Below are positions 19,227-28,477 of a stretch of DNA of 64,000 nt, piece after piece. Positions within the stretch are counted from its first letter, which is position 1; every line of letters begins with the position of its first letter. The stretch lies in NCBI RefSeq assembly GCF_030690345.1, contig NZ_JAUYGV010000007.1:1-64000 (forward strand), given 5' to 3'. A program made the translations under genes and the position numbers. This DNA comes from Rheinheimera sp. (GTDB lineage Bacteria > Pseudomonadota > Gammaproteobacteria > Enterobacterales > Alteromonadaceae). Under the pieces are notes generated by a model, which was given only the letters and a program-made list of their open reading frames with translations, was not told the origin of the DNA and did not search any database.

Positions 19227-22049
19227 ATGTATACGAATAATAAATTAAGCAAAGCCGTGCGCTTAGCTCTAGCATTTGGCGCTGTTTCAGCCACAGCGTT
19301 TACCGCATCAGTGACTGCAGCGGAAGAAGACGAAGTTGCAAAAGTTGAACGAATTGAAGTTACTGGCTCACGTATTAAACGTACAGATTTAGAACAATCT
19401 GTACCTGTTACCGTAATCGATCGTGCTGCCATTGATTTATCTGGCCAAAACTCTATTACCGACGTAATCCGTGGTACTACTTTTAACTCTGCCGGTTCTT
19501 TCCGTCCTCAGTCAGGTAGTTCTCAGCAGGGCGTTGCAACGGTTAGCATGCGTGGTTTAGGTGCTTCGCGCACGCTGATTCTGGTTGATGGTCGCCGTTT
19601 ACCGAATTCCCCTTCAGCAGGTCAGGGCCAAGACTTAAACGCAGTGCCACTGGCTGCTGTTGAGCGTATTGAAATACTGTCTGATGGTGCTTCTGCTGTA
19701 TACGGTTCTGATGCTATCGGTGGTGTAATTAACATTGTTACCCGTAAAGATTTTAATGGTGTTGAATTACGTTTAGGTGCTTCAGAAATTAGCCTGCCTT
19801 CAGAGGGCGGTGATCGGGAAGAAGGTTCCGTTGTATTTGGTTCTTCTAACGATACAACCCGGGTTATCGGTGGGGTGTCATGGAATAACCGCGATATTAT
19901 TTTCGAAAATGCTTATTCGTGGGTTCAACCAGGCGCATCTATTTACGGTAACAACTATACAGAAACTAATAACAGCCAAGGTTTCCGCTCTATTCCCGGT
20001 GGCTGTACAGCGGAAAACTTTATTTTAGGCAATCCGCTTAATAATAATGCGTTGATCAACGAACCAGCTGATATTGAAGATGTGCAACCGGAAGAATTGA
20101 CCACAATTGATACCTATCAGCAGTGTGGTTATAACTTCAACGCCACTAACGCGAACGAAGCATCTACCGGTACTCAGGGCTTGTTCCTAAACGCTGAACA
20201 CCAAATTAACGACGATTGGCGTGTATTTGGTAATTTCAGTGGTGCTAAAACCAAGTCATTTGGCCGTTATGCACCATCGCTAAACGATCCTGGCAGCACA
20301 TTGAATGCTGACAGCTGGAACAACCCGACTAACCCTGACAACATTGCTGCTGGTGGTGTATATGACGCAGCGTCTGTTGACGGTTCACGTGATCAGGACA
20401 ATTGGGAAGGCAATAGCGTGTTCCCTAATGCCGGTGAAAACCGCGATTTGAAATACTGGCACCGTTTCGCTTCTATCGGTAATCGCGATGGCTATGACGA
20501 CTCTTATGCTACTGACATCTTAGTGGGTGCTCAGGGTATGGTTGGTGATGTAGATATTGACTTCGGTGCACGTAAAAGCAAACAGAAGTCCTACAGCATA
20601 GGGTATAACTACCTGTTACGCAGCGCCGCTGATGATTTGGTTAATATCACCACCGCAGACGTAGTGGCTGGTCAGGCTGCTGATCCTAATTTTGTGTTCT
20701 ACGACCTGCGTGATCCTTTAGGCTCACGTTATGATGATAATGCTGATCAATCCACTGCTTATCAGCAGCTGGTTAAGAGCATGAACGTAACTATTGCCCG
20801 TGTAAGTGAATCAGTGCAGAAAGAAGTATTTGCGTCTGCCAACTTTGATCTGTTTGAAATGAACGCCGGTATCGTTCAGATGGTGGTAGGTGCTGAGTAC
20901 CGTGAGGAAGAATATAGCGACCAGTATGACTCACTGTCCGAAGCTGGTGTAGTAGGTGGTTCAGCCGGTAACTCTGCAGGCGGTGGCCGTGATGTTAAAT
21001 CTGCTTATTTCGAAACGTTGATCCCTCTGCTTGATAATTTAGAGGCTACTGTTGCTGGTCGTTACGACAAATATTCAGATTATGGTAATGATTTCTCGCC
21101 AAAAGTGTCGTTCCGTTATGAGCCGTTAGATGGTTTAGTGGTGCGTGCGTCTTATGGTCAGGGCTTCCGTGCTCCTACTCTGGACATCATTACTCAGCAA
21201 CCTTCATCAGGTAACCCTGGTGTAGAAGATGCCGCTACCTGTCTTAACTTTGGCCAGCTGGCTGACTGTGAAGTGCAGGTTCGTGAGATTACCCAAGCTA
21301 ACCCTAGTTTGAAATCTGAACAATCAACGCAGTACTCATTGGGTGTTGCTTATCAGCCAACCGACTGGTTAAATTTTGCTGTAGATTATTACAACATTGA
21401 AATTGAAGACCGGATTGCGCTTTTTGGTGCTGTTGAATTAATTGCATTAGAAATTGCCGGTGACCCGATTCCTGCTGGTTTAGGGGTAATTCGTGGTGGT
21501 AACCCGCAGCCTGTTCCGGGCGGTAATCCCAACTTGCCTATTCTTAGCGTAAATGGTGGTTATGCGAACCAAGGTACTTGGGAAACATCGGGTTTAGACT
21601 TCAACTTTAAAACCAATTTTGATTTTGGTTCATGGGGCCGTTTAAACCAAAACTTGCAAGTTAGTTATGCACTGGACAGCACAGTTGATGGCGGCCGTAA
21701 TTTGGTAGGTGAGCGTAACCCTGGTATTCCGGGTTCTATGCCGCGCAGCCGTGTTGCATTTGGTAACGTATATACTATTTCTGACTTCGATTTAAGCTGG
21801 AATATCAACATGATTGAAGGTCAGAATAGATACAGAGACTTAAGCACAGTTCAAAGCTTAGGTAGCTGGACTACACATGACCTGCAGGTAACTTATAATA
21901 CACCATGGAACAGCAAGATTTCGGTAGGCGCATTGAACGCGTTCGAGAAAGCACCGAAGTTGATTAATGCTGGTGGTCGTAACTATAACTTCAACCTGTA
22001 TGACGCATACGGACGTGTAACTTACGTTCGTTTCACTCAAACTTTCTAA
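19227..22049 (+). CDS. TonB-dependent outer membrane receptor
   Basis: The 940-residue protein begins with a signal peptide (to about residue 32), then a TonB-box-like ERIEVTGSRI (41-50), a plug domain with VSMRGLGASRTLILVDGRR and YGSDAIGGVINIVTRK, and a long beta-barrel that ends in aromatic F (VRFTQTF). It is of the large Alteromonadales class whose substrates are often oligosaccharides or peptides; no substrate can be read here. GGGAG lies upstream of the ATG. A strong terminator follows. Base composition is lower in GC than the flanking housekeeping genes. Confidence 0.93.
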   Translation: MYTNNKLSKAVRLALAFGAVSATAFTASVTAAEEDEVAKVERIEVTGSRIKRTDLEQSVPVTVIDRAAIDLSGQNSITDVIRGTTFNSAGSFRPQSGSSQQGVATVSMRGLGASRTLILVDGRRLPNSPSAGQGQDLNAVPLAAVERIEILSDGASAVYGSDAIGGVINIVTRKDFNGVELRLGASEISLPSEGGDREEGSVVFGSSNDTTRVIGGVSWNNRDIIFENAYSWVQPGASIYGNNYTETNNSQGFRSIPGGCTAENFILGNPLNNNALINEPADIEDVQPEELTTIDTYQQCGYNFNATNANEASTGTQGLFLNAEHQINDDWRVFGNFSGAKTKSFGRYAPSLNDPGSTLNADSWNNPTNPDNIAAGGVYDAASVDGSRDQDNWEGNSVFPNAGENRDLKYWHRFASIGNRDGYDDSYATDILVGAQGMVGDVDIDFGARKSKQKSYSIGYNYLLRSAADDLVNITTADVVAGQAADPNFVFYDLRDPLGSRYDDNADQSTAYQQLVKSMNVTIARVSESVQKEVFASANFDLFEMNAGIVQMVVGAEYREEEYSDQYDSLSEAGVVGGSAGNSAGGGRDVKSAYFETLIPLLDNLEATVAGRYDKYSDYGNDFSPKVSFRYEPLDGLVVRASYGQGFRAPTLDIITQQPSSGNPGVEDAATCLNFGQLADCEVQVREITQANPSLKSEQSTQYSLGVAYQPTDWLNFAVDYYNIEIEDRIALFGAVELIALEIAGDPIPAGLGVIRGGNPQPVPGGNPNLPILSVNGGYANQGTWETSGLDFNFKTNFDFGSWGRLNQNLQVSYALDSTVDGGRNLVGERNPGIPGSMPRSRVAFGNVYTISDFDLSWNINMIEGQNRYRDLSTVQSLGSWTTHDLQVTYNTPWNSKISVGALNAFEKAPKLINAGGRNYNFNLYDAYGRVTYVRFTQTF

Positions 22050-22064
22050 GTTAGAGAGCATCTT

Positions 22065-22090
22065 AAAAAGGCAGGTTTTCCTGCCTTTTT
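22065..22090 (+). terminator. Strong terminator after the TonB receptor
   Basis: An 11-bp stem, AAAAAGGCAGG and CCTGCCTTTTT, with a TTTT loop lies 16 bases past the stop. Confidence 0.92.
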
Positions 22091-22129
22091 TATTTGCCTG
22101 AAGAGTTGCTACGAGGGTTTATCTTTCAG

Positions 22130-23104
22130 ATGACACAAAGTAAAGAGCATTGGAGCCATTATTGGCAAAATAGCAAAAGCTTGAATAGCTTTAGTGAAGG
22201 TGATGCTGCATTGGGATATACGGGAAACTTGCAGTTTTATTGGCATGATGTTTTTAGCAGAACAGCGACAGGTGCTGTTATTGTTGACATTGCATCAGGC
22301 AATGGTGCTTTGGCAATTTCAGCCGTAGCATTTTCTGAACGGAATAACAAAAACTTTACTGTATATGCATGTGATATCGCGGATATAAAGCCTGAAGTCC
22401 TTTTTCAATCTGACCCGGATATTTTAACACAACTTAAAAAAGTCCAATTCTATCCCGCTACGGCAATAGAAAATCTTCCTTTTGAAAATAATAGTATCGA
22501 CCTGATTATCAGCCAATTTGGTTTTGAATACGCCAATCAGATTGAAGCGGTTGCTGAATGTAATCGTGTATTAAAGCCAGAGGGCTGTTTCAATGCCCTG
22601 ATACATCATGCCGACTCTTTTATCTCTAAAGATTCTGAGGCAGGTTTGGCGTTCTACAAGCATTGTCTAAGCGAAGCGGGGTTTTTAACGCAAGTAGAGC
22701 AGTTATTAATTTTGGCGGAAAGCTGCTTGCTGAAAAAAATATCACCGACAACGAATGTGGATTATATTGCACAAAATAAAATTCTATTCAAAATCGCGAC
22801 TGATCTAAAAGTACAATGCAGTTCCACTGCTGCAGCATTCTGGTGTGATGATTTACTGCGTCGCTTAGCTCCGGTTTTAGCCAGTCCAAGGCCTGGTAAT
22901 CTGACTTCCTTTCTTAGCTTCAGGCATACTGTTGTCTTATATATGGCCAGGCTCGAAGATCAGGTAAATGCCACTTGGTCTCAGTACAACAAAGATAATT
23001 TTATCAACACTTTCCAATCCAATTTAGCTGCGTTGCGGGTTACGCCATTTTATGAAGAAAAGGCGCTGTTTGCCTGGAGTCTTTATTGGCATAAAGCTGA
23101 TTAA
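22130..23104 (+). CDS. Class I SAM-dependent methyltransferase
   Basis: The N-terminal half is a Rossmann methyltransferase: motif I is VIVDIASGNGALAIS (about residues 50-64), a motif II region VYACDI follows, and NSIDLIISQFGFEYANQ with LKPEGCFNALI corresponds to the later core strands. The last 140 residues have no assignment. The ATG at 22130 has GAGG 13 bases upstream, a rather long spacing; an earlier TTG at 22094 overlaps the preceding terminator and is unlikely. It is AT-rich compared with most of the window and stands between two receptor genes, which suggests an acquired or accessory function. The substrate is unknown. Confidence 0.8.
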   Translation: MTQSKEHWSHYWQNSKSLNSFSEGDAALGYTGNLQFYWHDVFSRTATGAVIVDIASGNGALAISAVAFSERNNKNFTVYACDIADIKPEVLFQSDPDILTQLKKVQFYPATAIENLPFENNSIDLIISQFGFEYANQIEAVAECNRVLKPEGCFNALIHHADSFISKDSEAGLAFYKHCLSEAGFLTQVEQLLILAESCLLKKISPTTNVDYIAQNKILFKIATDLKVQCSSTAAAFWCDDLLRRLAPVLASPRPGNLTSFLSFRHTVVLYMARLEDQVNATWSQYNKDNFINTFQSNLAALRVTPFYEEKALFAWSLYWHKAD

Positions 23105-23310
23105 CAGGGCGGCTATTGATATCCACCAGGCAAATATTGTAGCAAATTATAACTCTTTGCGCTGAACTGCTTAAATCATATGCTCATGGAAAGCTCTGTT
23201 ACCTCTATGTTTATTCGTGATGACTACAAGATAGCTCTATCCCATTTATCGATTTCATTTTTTTTTGTCAGAAGGTTGTAGTCAATAGGTATATCTGTTA
23301 AAGATATGGT

Positions 23311-23339
23311 GTGTAACGAAATGTAACACGCGCTATAAA
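23311..23339 (+). promoter_or_regulatory. Operator-like inverted repeat and -10 box before the Oar-like receptor
   Basis: GTGTAAC (23311-23317) and GTAACAC (23323-23329) form an inverted repeat with one mismatch and a 5-base centre. TATAAA (23334-23339) beside it could be the -10 box. It lies about 25-55 bases ahead of the receptor start. The rest of the 260-base gap is AT-rich without other clear signals. Confidence 0.4.
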
Positions 23340-23364
23340 AATAAAAATCCAAGGAGAATAATAA

Positions 23365-26331
23365 ATGAGAACTAAGTTTTTCAGGAACACGTTGACGGCT
23401 GCGGCAGTTGCTGCGTCATTGGGGATTGTCCTCCCCGCAGCAGCTCAGGATGTCTCGCGCGGAAATCTGGTGGGTCAGGCACAAGATCAAAGTGGTCAGG
23501 TTATCAGTGGCGTTGAAATTATTGTAACTAATTTAGAGACGGGCTTAGCCCGAACAGTCACATCAAACGAAAGCGGTAATTTTCGCTTTCCGTTGTTGCC
23601 GCCAGGAGCTTACTCGTTACAAGCAACTAAAGCTGGCTATGGCGTTGTGGCTGAAGAGAATGTGAATGTTCGCGTTGGTGGAAGTACCAATATGGACATC
23701 GTGCTTTTGGCAGAAGGTGCGGTTGAGTCGATTGAAGTACGTGGTTCTCGGATAGCGATGCTCGATACTATGTCGTCTGAATCTCAACTGGTGGTAAGTC
23801 AGGAGTTTTTATCTAAAATTCCTGTGCCACGCGATTTAGCGTCGGTGGCACTATTAGCACCAGGGACAACAAAAGGTGATTCTGCTTTCGGTAATCATGC
23901 CTCGTTCGGTGGTTCATCTGTCGGCGAAAATGCTTATTATGTTAATGGCTTAAACGTAACTAACTTCCGCAATGGCTTGGGTGGTGCTGAGTTACCTTTT
24001 GAAATGTATGAGACGTTTGAAGTAAAAACGGGTGGTTACTCAGCTGAATACGGTCGTTCTACCGGGGGCGTAATTAACGCCAGAACAAAATCTGGTTCAA
24101 ATGAATTTCAGGCAGGCGCCAGCGCTTACTTTGAGCCTTCATCATTGCGCTCTGACAGTCCGGATGTCACTCTGACAGATGAAGCTGCTATCGAAGAGAA
24201 TGCAACTCCTTATTACTTGGTTAATAGCAATGATAAAATAGGTGAGAATAACCTTAATTTATGGGCTAGCGGTGCCATTATCCAGGATAAACTGTTTTTC
24301 TTCGGTTTGGTTAATTATAAAGATCGCGTTAGTGACTACTCAACAGACACATTATTTTATAAACGTGATGCCGGTGATCTGTTGTACGCAGCTAAGTTAG
24401 ATTGGTACATTACACCAAATCACATACTGGAATTCACAGGTTGGGATAGTTCAAGCGAGCTTGATACCAGTAAATATGACTACGATTTTGCCACTAATAC
24501 ACGAGGTGAATTGTTTGGTGATTATGTACTGGAGCGAGGGGGCAAATCTTATGCCTTGCAATACACTGGTATTTTGACTGACGATGTTACCATTAGTGCG
24601 CTTTATGGTGTCAATGAAGCCTCGTACAGCAATGTTAATGCTGGTGATACAGCGATAGGTGCTGTTCACTTTCCATCAGGTCGGCAGTTCACTCAGTTTG
24701 GTTTAAACTCGCCATCTGTGCAGGAAGACGAGCGCACGGCGTATCGTTTTGACGTGGACTGGTATGCGCATGAAGATCACACTTTGCGCTTTGGTATAGA
24801 CTATGAGGATATGAAAGCATTTGAAGAAACTACCCGCGTAGGCGGAACTTTGTATCAATATCAGAACTGTGCCAACAGCGATGCTGTTGCAGCTGGTGAT
24901 TTACTGGACGCCGAATGTGCCCGAGTGCGTTTTAATACTTACGTGAATGATGGCTCATTCCAAACTAAGTCGAGTGCTTTCTATATTCAGGATACCTGGC
25001 AGGTAACTGACAATATTGTGGCGCGTATTGGTTTACGTAATGAAACGTTCGAAAACTATAACAAAGCCGGTGACAAGTTTGTTGATGTGACAGACCAATG
25101 GGCACCTCGTGTCGGTATCAGTTGGGATATAAATGGTGATGGCGAAAGTAAAGTATTCGCAAATTATGGCCGTTATTTCCTGCCTGTAGCGACCAATACC
25201 AACATTCGTCTGGCAGGTGATGAGCTATATACTATTACCATTTATGACGTGCTGGGGATAAATCCAGATTTAACGCCGATAGTGGATGAAGATAATGTTG
25301 TTGCAGGTGCAGTATACTCTGACGGTACGTTAAAAGGTACTTTAGAGACTGTAAATGCTGACTTGGACCCAATGTATCAAGATGAGTTTATTCTTGGATA
25401 TGAGCGAATGCTTGGCGACAGCTGGTCAGTAGGTATTAAAGGTACTTATCGCGAGCTGAAAAGTTCATTGGAAGACATAGCTATAGATTATGGTTTTAAT
25501 GAGTATCTTGAGCAAGAGTTCGGTTCAAGCTGTACTATTTGTTCTGGCTTCCATTATTATGTTCTGACGAATCCTGGGCAGGCCATTACTATCACTACAG
25601 ATCCGGATGGTGATGGTCCGTTGGAAAACCAGCAGTACACTATACCATCAGAACTGTTAGGCTATCCAGAAGCCAAGCGCCAGTACGGAGCCGTAGATAT
25701 TAATCTACGCCGTGCTTTTGATGGTTTATGGATGCTGGATGCTACTTATACCTGGTCTCATAGTTGGGGTAATAATGAGGGGTTTGTCCGTTCAGATAAT
25801 GGACAAGATGATTCCGGTTTAACGACCAACTTTGATCAGCCGGGTTTAGTTGATGGGGCTTACGGCAATTTACCAAATGACCGTCGTCATATGGTTAAAG
25901 TCCAGGGCTCTTACTCCTTGACTGAGGATTTCAGCTTGGGTGCAAACTTCCGTTGGGAGTCTGGTCGTCCTCTTAGCTCATTCGGCTTCCATCCAACCGA
26001 TGCGTTTGCGTCTTTATATGAAGCAGAGTCATTTGTTAAGGATGGTCAATTGGTTAAACGCGGTTCAGAAGGCCGTACTTCAAGCAATTGGACATTGGAC
26101 TTAACAGCGCGCTATGAAATGGACTTCCGTGGTACTGATATTGTGTTCCGTGCTGATGTATTTAACCTGTTTGATAATAATCGCGTTACTGAGCGTAATG
26201 AAGTCAATGAAATTTATGCTGGCGAGCGTGATGATGGTAGTTATATAGGCGGACCAAGCGCGCTTTATGGACTACCGGATGCATATCAGACGCCGCGTTA
26301 TGTTCGTCTGAGTGCTGAAATTAAGTTCTGA
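23365..26331 (+). CDS. Oar-like TonB-dependent receptor with carboxypeptidase-regulatory domain
   Basis: The signal peptide ends near residue 28 (PAAAQ-D). Residues 33-115 form a carboxypeptidase-regulatory-like beta-sandwich (GQAQDQSGQVISGVEIIVTN, then FRFPLLPPGAYSLQATKAGY). A plug domain follows, with VNGLNVTNF and YSAEYGRSTGGVINARTKSG, and then a large barrel ending YVRLSAEIKF. At 988 residues it is like Oar of Myxococcus, linked to adhesion and protein secretion, and to oligopeptide uptake proposals in marine bacteria. AAGGAG eight bases upstream supports the ATG. The next gene is a TPR-sulfotransferase. Confidence 0.93.
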   Translation: MRTKFFRNTLTAAAVAASLGIVLPAAAQDVSRGNLVGQAQDQSGQVISGVEIIVTNLETGLARTVTSNESGNFRFPLLPPGAYSLQATKAGYGVVAEENVNVRVGGSTNMDIVLLAEGAVESIEVRGSRIAMLDTMSSESQLVVSQEFLSKIPVPRDLASVALLAPGTTKGDSAFGNHASFGGSSVGENAYYVNGLNVTNFRNGLGGAELPFEMYETFEVKTGGYSAEYGRSTGGVINARTKSGSNEFQAGASAYFEPSSLRSDSPDVTLTDEAAIEENATPYYLVNSNDKIGENNLNLWASGAIIQDKLFFFGLVNYKDRVSDYSTDTLFYKRDAGDLLYAAKLDWYITPNHILEFTGWDSSSELDTSKYDYDFATNTRGELFGDYVLERGGKSYALQYTGILTDDVTISALYGVNEASYSNVNAGDTAIGAVHFPSGRQFTQFGLNSPSVQEDERTAYRFDVDWYAHEDHTLRFGIDYEDMKAFEETTRVGGTLYQYQNCANSDAVAAGDLLDAECARVRFNTYVNDGSFQTKSSAFYIQDTWQVTDNIVARIGLRNETFENYNKAGDKFVDVTDQWAPRVGISWDINGDGESKVFANYGRYFLPVATNTNIRLAGDELYTITIYDVLGINPDLTPIVDEDNVVAGAVYSDGTLKGTLETVNADLDPMYQDEFILGYERMLGDSWSVGIKGTYRELKSSLEDIAIDYGFNEYLEQEFGSSCTICSGFHYYVLTNPGQAITITTDPDGDGPLENQQYTIPSELLGYPEAKRQYGAVDINLRRAFDGLWMLDATYTWSHSWGNNEGFVRSDNGQDDSGLTTNFDQPGLVDGAYGNLPNDRRHMVKVQGSYSLTEDFSLGANFRWESGRPLSSFGFHPTDAFASLYEAESFVKDGQLVKRGSEGRTSSNWTLDLTARYEMDFRGTDIVFRADVFNLFDNNRVTERNEVNEIYAGERDDGSYIGGPSALYGLPDAYQTPRYVRLSAEIKF

Positions 26332-26375
26332 TAATTTGACAGCGATTTTGCTGGTTGTTTTATAGCAGGACTGAA

Positions 26376-26411
26376 TAAAAGCCGGGGAATGGTAACATTT
26401 CCCGGTTTTTT
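26376..26411 (+). terminator. Terminator between the Oar-like receptor and the sulfotransferase
   Basis: AAAAGCCGGGGAA pairs with TTTCCCGGTTTTTT across a short loop, with wobble and one mismatch, followed by a T run. It may act as a partial terminator, because the next gene starts only about 20 bases later. Confidence 0.7.
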
Positions 26412-26433
26412 ACTAAGGATTACAGGAGTCAAC

Positions 26434-27912
26434 GTGGTCAGTCAGTATGATTTAAATGATATTCTCTGTGTTGTGCGAGAGGGGAAGAGAACTGAAGCGC
26501 ATGCTCTGATCGCACATTTCATTGAAAAAAAACCAGATTTGAAAACAGACTGGTTAAAAGTTTCGGCGTTGGCATTGCGCATTGGCGATACTAACCTGGC
26601 AGCACAGGCCGCAGACCTATTTCATCGTAGTGGTCCTAAAAATGCAGAAACAGATATACAGTACGCTGGTTTGTATGCAGAGATAGGCGATCTGGATAGG
26701 GCTTTACAAGTTGTTACCCCCTATATCGTGCGTAAAGTGGCTTTACCTTCGGTGTATCATCTGGCGGGCACAGTACAAGCTCAACAGGGCAAATTGCACG
26801 AGGCCAGATTAAACTTACTGCAGGCACTGGCTTTGGCGCCCCAACTGGGGATCAGCTGGTATACCCTTGCCAATATTGTAGATTTCAACCAGCATCCAGG
26901 CTTGTTGCAAAAGATGGAGTTAGCGTTTAGCCAGCTACAGACTGATGACCAACGCAACATCCAGCAATTTATGTATGCGTTGGCAAAAGCTTTTAATGAT
27001 CGGCGCGATTATAATAAAGCATGGGAGTTTTATGCCGCCGGTGCTCAAGTAATGGCTAAGCTTAATGGGTATTCTGTCGACAATGATACGCTTGAGATTA
27101 ATCGGATTATTGCTGGTTTTACTAACGCGGCCTTGCAGACGTTGCCACAATCCAGAAGTTTGTATCATAGAGCTGTAGCGGTCTTGGGGTTACCTCGTAG
27201 CGGTACTACTCTGTTAGGGCAAATGCTTTGCGCGCACAGTAAAGTGAAAGGGGCGGGCGAGTTTAATGCTATAGGTGCAGCATGCATGCACTTGCGTGAA
27301 GATAACTTTACTGATTTTCCGTCTTTTATAGCGCGACATGGGCATTCGGCTGCTGCTCTTGAACACATAGCGAATGTTTATCAGCAGGTCGCAGAGCAAC
27401 GATACTCTGGTCAAGGTTATATTATTGACAAATCTCTTAATCTGAACAGACACTTCGGTATATGGGCTCAAGCAATGCCTAAAGGGAAAGCCGTTTATAT
27501 TAGTCGTAACGATGAAGACACTGCTTGGTCTTGTTTTAAAAGTAACTTCAGATCTCGAGCTGGTTGGAGCTGGTCTATACCTCATATAGCTGCCTATATA
27601 AAGAATGAAAGGCAGTTGTTACAACATTGGCAGAAATTGTATGCAGATCGTATTTTGCATATTTGCTACGAAGACTTGGTAAGCAAACCAAAAGAGGTAT
27701 TAACCAAGGTATGTCAGCACCTTGATTTACAATATGAACCCAGCATGCTGTCTTTTTATAAGAATAATGGCCCGGTGTTCACCTCTAGTGTTGGTCAGGT
27801 GCATCAGCCTTTGCATCAAGGGAATGTAGGTTTATCGCAGCACTACCCTGATTTTGTCTCGCAGCTGGCTCAGGCCAGCAAAGTTGCTGGCGAACAGCTG
27901 GATATTAGCTGA
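26434..27912 (+). CDS. TPR-repeat sulfotransferase family protein
   Basis: Residues 1 to about 230 are helical TPR-like repeats. The C-terminal half is a PAPS-dependent sulfotransferase: the 5'-phosphosulfate loop is VAVLGLPRSGTTLLGQML (about residues 246-263), and VYISRNDEDTAWSCFKSNF is a candidate 3'-phosphate region. Such TPR-sulfotransferases may sulfate tyrosines or glycans; the acceptor is not known. The GTG at 26434 has AGGAG five bases upstream and is preferred over an ATG at 26389 inside the terminator. No signal peptide is visible. The gene follows an Oar-like receptor, a possible partner. Confidence 0.82.
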   Translation: MVSQYDLNDILCVVREGKRTEAHALIAHFIEKKPDLKTDWLKVSALALRIGDTNLAAQAADLFHRSGPKNAETDIQYAGLYAEIGDLDRALQVVTPYIVRKVALPSVYHLAGTVQAQQGKLHEARLNLLQALALAPQLGISWYTLANIVDFNQHPGLLQKMELAFSQLQTDDQRNIQQFMYALAKAFNDRRDYNKAWEFYAAGAQVMAKLNGYSVDNDTLEINRIIAGFTNAALQTLPQSRSLYHRAVAVLGLPRSGTTLLGQMLCAHSKVKGAGEFNAIGAACMHLREDNFTDFPSFIARHGHSAAALEHIANVYQQVAEQRYSGQGYIIDKSLNLNRHFGIWAQAMPKGKAVYISRNDEDTAWSCFKSNFRSRAGWSWSIPHIAAYIKNERQLLQHWQKLYADRILHICYEDLVSKPKEVLTKVCQHLDLQYEPSMLSFYKNNGPVFTSSVGQVHQPLHQGNVGLSQHYPDFVSQLAQASKVAGEQLDIS

Positions 27913-28003
27913 TTTTGTCATGGACTTGCAGATCAAAATTTTGAAATAATATTTGAAATGTGTCGGTCTGCTTTTTTGCAATTAACACACAACAGGTGAA
28001 AAC

Positions 28004-28423
28004 ATGAAAACAGTAAAACATTCAAACGTGGCAATGGCAGTAGGTGCTTTGGTATTTGGTTCGCTGGCGACTGTAGCTATTACAGCCAATGCCAACCCGT
28101 TTACGGCTATGGAACTGGCGTCCGGCTATGAGATGGCGGCGGGCGAGGGCAAATGCGGCGAAGGCAAGTGTGGTGAAGATAAAGCCAAAAAAGCCAAAGA
28201 GAAAATGAAAGATGGCAAATGCGGTGAAGGCAAGTGCGGCGAAGAGAAGATGAAGGACAAAGCCGAAAAAATGAAAGACAAAGCCAAAGAAGGTAAATGT
28301 GGCGAAGGCAAATGCGGTGAAGGTAAGTGCGGCGAAGAGAAGATGAAAGAAAAAGCCGACAAAATGAAAGATAAAGCCAAAGAAGGCAAATGCGGTGAAG
28401 GTAAATGTGGCGGTAGTGTATAA
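28004..28423 (+). CDS. hvfA: HvfA/BufA1-type RiPP precursor with EGKCG repeats (bufferin-like)
   Basis: The precursor has a signal peptide (residues 1-30, ending ANA) and a core made of repeats. All nine cysteines (51, 56, 73, 78, 99, 104, 109, 130, 135) lie in E/D-GKCG motifs, grouped 2-2-3-2 and separated by lysine-rich KMKDKAK linkers. In the Haemophilus hvf and related bufferin systems, the DUF692 iron enzyme with its DUF2063 partner converts these cysteines to oxazolone-thioamide or thiooxazole groups that bind copper, and the peptide is exported to the periplasm. hvfB and hvfC follow, with a terminator hairpin between. ATG has CAGGTG upstream. Confidence 0.9.
   Translation: MKTVKHSNVAMAVGALVFGSLATVAITANANPFTAMELASGYEMAAGEGKCGEGKCGEDKAKKAKEKMKDGKCGEGKCGEEKMKDKAEKMKDKAKEGKCGEGKCGEGKCGEEKMKEKADKMKDKAKEGKCGEGKCGGSV
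28145..28414 (+). repeat. In-gene tandem repeats coding EGKCG and KMKDKAK units
   Basis: Nine near-identical 15-base EGKCG units and three longer KMKDKAK-type linkers repeat within the hvfA core. The pattern suggests growth by slippage or unequal crossover of whole units, which would change the number of metal-binding cysteines. Confidence 0.85.
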
Positions 28424-28434
28424 CGCAGCCAGCT

Positions 28435-28460
28435 AAGGCCTGCAATTGCAGGCCTTTTAC
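28435..28460 (+). terminator. Palindromic hairpin between hvfA and hvfB
   Basis: A 22-base perfect palindrome (28435-28456, arms AAGGCCTGCAA) followed by TT and AC lies 12 bases past the hvfA stop and 22 bases before hvfB. It looks like a partial terminator or mRNA-stabilising hairpin that would keep precursor levels above enzyme levels. Confidence 0.75.
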
Positions 28461-28477
28461 TTTGCAGGAGCCGTGTA

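Noticed and set aside
28145-28414. Regularly repeated DNA resembling a CRISPR array
   Set aside because: The repeats are in-frame codons of hvfA, unit lengths differ and there are no unique spacers or cas genes.
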